In this document: positions 58,319-64,000 of the stretch, one piece after another
How positions within the stretch are numbered: the stretch's first letter is position 1
How the letters are laid out: each line of letters starts with the position of its first letter
From: Centrapalus pauciflorus
Lineage: Eukaryota; Streptophyta; Magnoliopsida; Asterales; Asteraceae
NCBI GenBank assembly: GCA_020465985.1
Contig: JAANYP010000283.1
Span: forward strand, 91,961 to 155,960
DNA: 64,000 nt
Direction of reading: 5' to 3'
The notes under the pieces: generated by a model
What the model was told of the DNA's origin: nothing
The model's input: only the letters and a program-made list of their open reading frames with translations
Database searches by the model: none
Program-made: the position numbers and the translations under genes

Positions 58319-58870
58319 TTAGCTTTAAACCTTTCATCTTCTTGTATAGCTACTTTGATATAAGAAATGGTCTGTCACCCATTTCAAATATCCACTTTGT
58401 CCTCATGTAACAGAAGAACATGGGCAGTGTTGGCAGCTTCTGTTTTTCCACTTTGTCTTTGACTTTGTAAATTGATCTTTTGGTCCAAGACAATACATAA
58501 AAACATGGAAACATATTCCATAAAGTGTTTAGCCTGTTCACAAAGAAGAGGTTCTGTTCACAAAGAACAGGTTCTGTTCACAAAGAACAGAACACTTAGA
58601 ATTTGTCTAAGCTGCTCAACAGGTATGAGTAGCGTAGACAGATTATGTCCAGCCTGTTCAACACAATAGAACAACTTGGATAATCTGCCTTAGTTGCAAC
58701 AAACGCAACAAGGTAAGCATCTTTGACTTATATTGCAAATCACTTTTCAGCTTTCAATAAGGCATAAACATGGCCTTAAATTATACCTTCAAGTGCATCT
58801 AACAGGTTTTATTAATAATCTCCCCCTAAGATGTATAACAGGTTTGACTTAGGCCTTTTTGTGCCTAACA
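58319..58870 (-). repeat. 3' LTR of H, right part
   Basis: Continues the family A LTR cut at 47590 and ends GTGCCTAACA. Contains a 20-bp unit, GTTCTGTTCACAAAGAACAG, in nearly three tandem copies at 58532-58590. Confidence 0.88.
58532..58590. repeat. 20-bp tandem repeat in H LTR
   Basis: Units at 58551-58570 and 58571-58590 are identical; a diverged copy precedes them. Each unit holds the inverted pair CTGTTC and GAACAG. Confidence 0.85.
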
Positions 58871-58884
58871 ATCTTCCCCTATTT
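58871..58884 (-). promoter_or_regulatory. polypurine tract of H
   Basis: Minus-strand AAATAGGGGAAGAT abuts the LTR, equivalent to 40659-40670 in A. Confidence 0.8.
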
Positions 58885-59216
58885 GAAATAATCAATCTAA
58901 GCTGATTCTATCAATTATCAATATATATTTTTACATTACATTTGCTAAAATGAAATTGCAACATTGAAGTAAAGTAAAAAATCAGTTTATATATACACTA
59001 ATATTGATTACAAACAACACATGTTTTTACAGAAATACAACTGATATACTAAAATAAATTACAACTAATGTAATAAAATAGATTACAACTGATGTAATAA
59101 AGTACAACATACGTACAAAGAAAATTTCAACAAATTGGACTATTGATGGTATGAGAAAATAATGCAAGCCTGTCCGACTTATGGACAGCTTCCATTCTTC
59201 ATCTACTCAGCAGTAG
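58885..59216 (-). other. 3' untranslated part of H
   Basis: AT-rich sequence with repeated ACAACTGATGTAATAAA-like phrases, matching the 3' part of A at about 40320-40660. No gene. Confidence 0.65.
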
Positions 59217-59651
59217 ATGGACCTTCAAGCTGTGGCCTTGATTAAAACAGGTGTTCAAAGTGCTCCATGGTCTCATCAATCTCTTCTATTTCATGTATGA
59301 GAAACATGAAGTCCGAGTGTTGAAGTGCTCCTCTCTCATAGAAGTCTTTGAGCAGTTACCAAATAGTTGTTCTCCATATTGAGGATTGACTAAAAGTGTC
59401 GGAGAGTCTAAAGGCTATGACTTGCTTGAGACTAACATTGTGAAGATCAGATGCTCTTTGGAAACACATTTTCTTTGTTAAGGGGTCCACAAAGAACACC
59501 CCTAGCTCAGGCTCTTCTTTGAGTATTCCTTCCTCAGGCTCAACTCCCTTCGCAGACTGTGATCCACCCATTTAATTTCAACAGCAAGGATGCCTTGTTC
59601 AATGATCATGAGAAGCTCTTCATGCTATGCATCCTTTCTCTTTCTCCTGGG
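59217..59651 (-). pseudogene. ORF2 C-terminal remnant of H
   Basis: The minus-strand block EEPELGVFFVDPLTKKMCFQ and following (59571-59356) aligns with the A ORF2 end at 39857-40315. Upstream, RRKRKD and a LLMIIEQG block can be read in another frame up to the B2 insertion. Stops and a frameshift are present. The rest of H lies beyond B2, outside the window. Confidence 0.75.
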
Positions 59652-59656
59652 ATTAA
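59652..59656. repeat. B2 target site duplication, left (ATTAA)
   Basis: The five bases before the B2 LTR; the partner lies off the right edge, so this is expected rather than confirmed. Confidence 0.5.
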
Positions 59657-60243
59657 TGTTAGTGCATCCTGTGTGACGATAGCAGTCTAAGTATAGATGA
59701 TATTTTGTAATAGTCAATTTGTTCGTAATTGCATATTAATACATGTTTGATATATGTTTGTTAGATGTTTGATATTGATTGTATATCTGTTTGACCTTGG
59801 ATGTAATTGATGTTTTACAATAAGTTCAAACATAAGTTCAAAGGTAAGTTCAAACATAAGTTCAAAGATAAATTCAAACATTAGTTCTAGAAAAAGTTCA
59901 AAGACAAGTTCTAGAATAAGTTCTAAGGCCATGGTTTGAACTTATGGTGGACAAGTTCGTGGGCTTGGGCCTTCTCGAACTTGTCCAGAGCAAGTTCGAA
60001 TCTGAGCCTTATAATTAAGGGTTAATCTGTTTTGATTAACAACTTTTGCAGAATTAATCCTCCGGAGCGATTACGAACTTATAAAGATTTCAGAGTGTTT
60101 TCTTGGAGAGAATCACGTGTCGGGACGTTCAAGTTTGCGTCTGTCATCGTGTGTGTGATCAATCCGTCAAACCGCTAACGAGGATTCCGCACTCGTTCGA
60201 CGGCGTCGCGTCGAGATAAGATCCGTAGGTAGGTGACCTTACA
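59657..60243 (+). repeat. 5' LTR of B2 (587 bp)
   Basis: Ends GACCTTACA. Holds a minisatellite of AAGTTCAAACAT-like units at about 59820-59930, the section that varies between the two B1 LTRs. Confidence 0.9.
59820..59930 (+). repeat. minisatellite in B2 LTR
   Basis: About nine degenerate 10-13 bp units around AAGTTCAAACAT. The 72-residue minus frame across it (ELMFELTFELMFEL) is an artefact of the repeat. Confidence 0.75.
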
Positions 60244-60245
60244 AG

Positions 60246-60258
60246 TGGTATCAGAGCC
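60246..60258 (+). promoter_or_regulatory. primer binding site of B2
   Basis: TGGTATCAGAGCC, two bases after the LTR. Confidence 0.95.
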
Positions 60259-60833
60259 TTAAGGGTGTTCATCGTGTTCATAATCAACATTCTTGGTTTC
60301 TTGGCGTTTTTGGACGGAAAAATCACGTTTAGATTAGTGTTTCGAGTTATACAAAACTTTGGTTTAAACTGAAAACTTGAAAAAATCACGTTTTTGGACG
60401 GAAAAATCACATTAGTTCATCATTTTAGTCGAAACATAGTTTTTAATCCTAAAAACTTTGGTTTAAACTGAAAACTTGAAAAAATCAAACTTTTGGTCGT
60501 CTTTCGAACTTGCGATGCTCGAACATAGAAGGTATTAGGGTTTATTCGAATTTGTCAGATAATTCGGACTTGTCAGAAAATACACTCCACACAAATTTGA
60601 CTTAGGGTTTCATTCAAATTTGGCTGAGATTCGAATTTGCTAGCATTCGAATTTGTCAGACCTCGAACTTGTCAGACCTTCAAATTTGTTGATTTCGAAC
60701 TTAACAATTTCGAATTTAATTTCAAACGAATTTACTTTTAAACTAATTCGAACTTACCTAAGTTCGAAGGGGTTCATTTTAAATTAATTTTAAATTATAT
60801 TACCTAAGTTCGAATACAAAAAGTTTAGGAAGG
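60259..60833 (+). other. 5' leader of B2
   Basis: No gene. Contains a direct repeat of about 50 bases (TTTTGGACGGAAAAATCACG and neighbours, near 60307 and 60390) and a series of TTCGAATTTGTC / TCGAACTTGTC motifs at 60480-60800. Confidence 0.65.
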
Positions 60834-63436
60834 ATGACCAGTTTGCAAAAGTTTATCGAAATGGATCACAAGGTTGGCAAGGCAAATTCTCCACCAAAAC
60901 TGATGAGGTTGGAAGACTACTACTGGTCAAAGGATAGGTTTGCTGATTTCGCTCGTTTTAATGACATGCGAATATGGATTTGTATCGATGAAGGATACAT
61001 TCTACATACTCAGGAGTTTGAGGGCCATCATAGAGTCTTGACATATCAGAAGATGAAGGATGATGACAAGAAACTATATGAGGCCGAGAGCAGAGCTTTT
61101 TCCATTATTCGCATGGTACTACTCCAGGAGATTCTACAAACCTTTAGGAATCATCGTACAACTAAAGAGCTATGGGATGCACTCGAGAAACGGTGTGAGG
61201 GAAATCCGAGGGTTCGAAAAGGAAGGACCGAGATGTAGAAACAACAGTTCGCAATTTTCAAAGCATTAAAAAACGAAAAGCTAGATGAGACAATCACAAG
61301 GTTCTACCACTTATTGACAGAGCTGGATAATCACGATGTCGAGTATCGTGAACTTGAGAAGATTGAGAAATATCTGGATGCTTTACCTGCGAAGTGGGAG
61401 ATGTACACAGCGCTTATAAAGCATGATGAGGAAAAATTCGAAACTCTTAATCTCGAGGGAGTTATTGGCACGCTGAGGGCTTAAAATTTTCAGTTACTTA
61501 AGAAAGAGAGGGAATATGATCAAGTCCAAGATCCAGAGGTATATTTTGGAAAGACAAAACCTTCTGTTGCAAGTGAACTGAAAACAGCTACAACTTTCTT
61601 CTCAGGAGAAGCATCTATCCCAGGTGAGGTGGAAGACACAACTAGTCGGGCTTTCTTAGGGTACTCTAAACCAGAAGATAAACCGACTCACTCAGAATCT
61701 ACGTCTCAACAATACACAAAGACGCCTATGAGTGCACAATCAGCCGAAACTCATCTGAATCTTTTGGCTTCGTTTGTTGCAGCATATGGAAATTGTGTTC
61801 AAGGGAAAATCAATGATCCTGCATTATGGGAAAAGGACTATGATCAGGTGAATCCTGATGATTTGGAGGAAATGGACCTTCAATGGCAACTGGCCATGTT
61901 GACTCAGAGGGTCAAAAGGTTCATAAAATGAACAGGCATAAATCTGAATGTTAGTAATAATAAAATTGGGTTCGATAAATCCAAGGTTAAGTGCTATAAC
62001 TGCCTAGGATTAGGACACTTTGCTCGAGAGTGTCAACGACCCAAAGTTGAAAACTTTCAGAATCAATCTTAGGGGAGATATCAGTCTGGTAGTTCCGGCA
62101 ATCAAGCAAACATCGCTGGTCTGTTAACTAATGTGACATCTGACAAACAGCTCGCCGATGGTACTTATGATTGGTCTACTCATCCGGAGTCTAATGCTGG
62201 AGCCTTCATGGCTGAAGTGACAGAGACTGGGGATGACGTAGCAGAGAAAGTAACTGAGGACAACAAACAGAATGATACAAGTCCTGTGTTGGTGGAGAAA
62301 TATGATAATGCTAGTCTCGTAGATATTAAACAAGATCTAAGGAATAAGCTGAAAGCGGATGCTCAAGATGTTATAGTTCTAAAAGACAAATTGAGTGAGC
62401 AATGTGTCAGGATAGAAATAATATATGAGCATGTTGCGACTTTAACCAAAGAACTTACCATTAAGGAAGTAGAGCTAGCTGAATCAAGAGTTAAAGTTGC
62501 AGAGGTAAATAGTAAGTTAGAAAAGTTTAGGAACTCTTCACTAAATCTAGGGAAAATCTTAGATGCACAACGTCAATCTAAGAAACTAGTAGCTTTAGGT
62601 TAACAAGAGAGTCCTCCACCTTTCAACGAGAATTATGTGCCTCAACCTCAGGATAAAATTGATAAACCAGTCGAGTCAGAGGTAGCTGCTGAAACTGTAT
62701 CTGAATCTGATAAGGATTATTCAAGGTGACTAATACTAACACTACGATTAAGAGAGTCTAGTTTGTGTAGTCTTCTAGTCACAGAATTCTAGGAGAAGCT
62801 AAACCTGAAGTTAATAATCAGAAAGAGGAAATAGTCACTGTAGTGGAAAAGAAAGAAATTGACCCTAGTGAGACATTAAAGTCGAAGGGCACTCATAAGA
62901 AGTCGATTGATAAGATGTCTTGCTTTAGATGTCATGAGAGGGGACATGTTGCGTCTAGTTGTTCATATAGGAAAGTAGAGTCTACACCCTCTAAACCAGA
63001 GTCTAGACCTATTGTTGGAAACACTAAGAAAACTGTGAATGCCACACCAAAGACTGCTGTTAGACAAGTACCTGTGTCGGTTAGACCAAATGAAGTGGTT
63101 AGGACTAATTCATCGAATAGAGTCCCTAATCAGTCTATGTCAGGACCTCAACAATCTTATAGGAGTACAACCCCTAGAAGGACTTACCCTCCAGTTAGGT
63201 CTCACAATCCTCAATATCAATCTGAAATGCCTTATAATAGAAATTATTCGAGGGCTCAACAGCAAATACCTATCCAAAGGCCAAGAGTGAATTTAAATCA
63301 CTCTGCACCACACCAGGTTCTCAATCAAACACCCAAGTCACCTAAAATGAGAGATGGGTATTTGATGGAGTTCACGTATGTGGATGAGAATGGTACTACC
63401 AAGTCAGTCATGGCTTGGGTTCTCCGTGATAACTAA
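60834..63436 (+). pseudogene. gag of B2
   Basis: Starts at ATG 60834 (MTSLQKFIEMDHKVGK), equivalent to the B1 start. Same frame to 62603 with stops at 61236 (TAG), near 61482 (TAA), 61929 (TGA), near 62070 (TAG) and 62601 (TAA). A shift between 62603 and 62843 leads to the last section. First knuckle CYNCLGLGHFAREC near 61993, coiled coil 62330-62560, second knuckle CFRCHERGHVASSC near 62920. A basic Arg/Pro/Thr tail ends AWVLRDN and TAA 63434. More stops than B1, so not functional. Confidence 0.85.
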
Positions 63437-63457
63437 CTTGTTTTCTTTCATGTGCAG
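63419..63457 (+). other. splice-acceptor-like gag/pol junction of B2
   Basis: Trp codon, GTTCTCCGTGATAACTAAC, pyrimidine tract TTGTTTTCTTTC, ATGTGCAG, then the protease frame. The 39-nt span contains the gag stop. Gag and pol are in the same frame here, in contrast to C and D. Confidence 0.4.
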
Positions 63458-64000
63458 GAGCTAACTACAGGTCTCAACAACAAGTGGTTCGTCGACAGTG
63501 GTTGCTATAGGCACATGACTGGGGAAAGAAGTCTGCTCACAAACTTCAAGGGAGGGAACAAGGGATTCCTATCATTCGCTGGGAACAAGGGAGGAAATAT
63601 CACTGGAACAGGAGTGATCACTAATGGGACTATCACACTTGATCAAGTATATCACGCAGATAGATTTGCTCACAATCTCATTAGTGTCTCTCAGATCTGT
63701 GATAAGAAGAATTCAGTTCTTTTTATTGATACTGAAGCGTTAGTGCTGAAGCCGAGATTCAAAATACCTGAAGAGTGGATTATGATGAGAGCCCCAAGGA
63801 AGAATGATTTTTAGATGCTGGACATGAACATCTCAGATTCGTCGATGGGAACAATCTATCTTTTGTCTAAAGCTTCAGAGACCGAATCCGTCTTATGGGA
63901 CAGACGCATGGCACATTTGCACCTAAGGAAAATGAACTACATCACTAAACATGGTCTGGTGCAAGGTGTCCCATTGAAGAGTTTTCATTTTGACGATAAA
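63458..64000 (+). pseudogene. pol of B2, protease and integrase start
   Basis: Reads ELTTGLNNKWFVDSGC with a retained protease DSG, then the GNKGGNITGTG and LISVSQICDKKN blocks to a stop at 63812. The frame continues with MAHLHLRKMNYI of the integrase zinc segment (its first His appears changed, LWDRR for LWHRR) to the window edge. Equivalent to B1 15855-15300. Confidence 0.8.

Larger units (their letters stand above)
59657..64000 (+). mobile_element. B2: family B element, 5' part
   Basis: LTR, primer site, leader, gag and the first part of pol of a plus-strand copy of the B1 family, inserted in H and running off the right edge. The LTR starts TGTTAGTGCATCCTGTGTGA, equivalent to the inverted B1 ends. 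Confidence 0.93.

Noticed and set aside
59714..59932. 72-codon minus-strand frame with repeated MFEL/LMFEL peptides
   Set aside because: It is the reverse reading of the LTR minisatellite; its periodicity follows the DNA repeat.

Overview
This window is a stack of nested plant LTR retrotransposons with almost no single-copy DNA. Every recognisable protein belongs to a Ty1/copia element: Gag with CCHC knuckles, then protease, integrase, reverse transcriptase and RNase H. The long LTRs, initiator-Met-type primer sites (TGGTATCAGAGCC), repeated AGGGGGAGA purine tracts and an extra ORF after pol are hallmarks of the Sirevirus (SIRE/Maximus) lineage. The host is a eudicot; the ORF2 style suggests an asterid, perhaps Asteraceae. 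That last point is inference.

Layout. (1) 1-3213: 5' LTR and decayed gag of a minus-strand family A element (E1), running off the left edge. (2) 3214-44743: an old minus-strand element, C, cut into pieces by later insertions. Its 5' LTR is at 44452-44743, followed leftward by a leader, gag, pol, spacer and ORF2 (3214-6094). (3) Insertions in C: B1 (6850-19818, minus, TSD TTCCT), F (20479-23789, minus, no coding capacity, beside an inverted copy of its own 3' end at 20110-20475), A (28356-41765, plus, TSD GGGAG), and E1 inside ORF2. (4) 44744-47006: AT-rich DNA with no gene. (5) 47007-64000: a second minus-strand family A element, H. Its 3' LTR was split by D (47591-58313, plus, TSD GAATG), and its interior was hit by B2 (59657 to the right edge, plus, left TSD ATTAA).

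How the parts work together. In each full element the LTR drives one transcript. Gag packages it, the pol enzymes copy and integrate it, and ORF2 has no known role. D is youngest by LTR similarity: about 9 differences in 663 bp, counted by eye. It keeps open gag and long ORF2 frames but a broken RNase H. A, B1, B2, C, E1 and H all carry stops or frameshifts.

Most interesting signals: a splice-acceptor-like motif at the gag/pol junction of all four coding families although their reading-frame offsets differ; an uncharacterised ORF2 domain shared by four families; family-specific short motifs scattered through LTRs, leaders and coding linkers; three covarying stem-loops in the B1 spacer; an inverted LTR palindrome beside F; and a GC-rich foreign-looking patch at 4978-5080.
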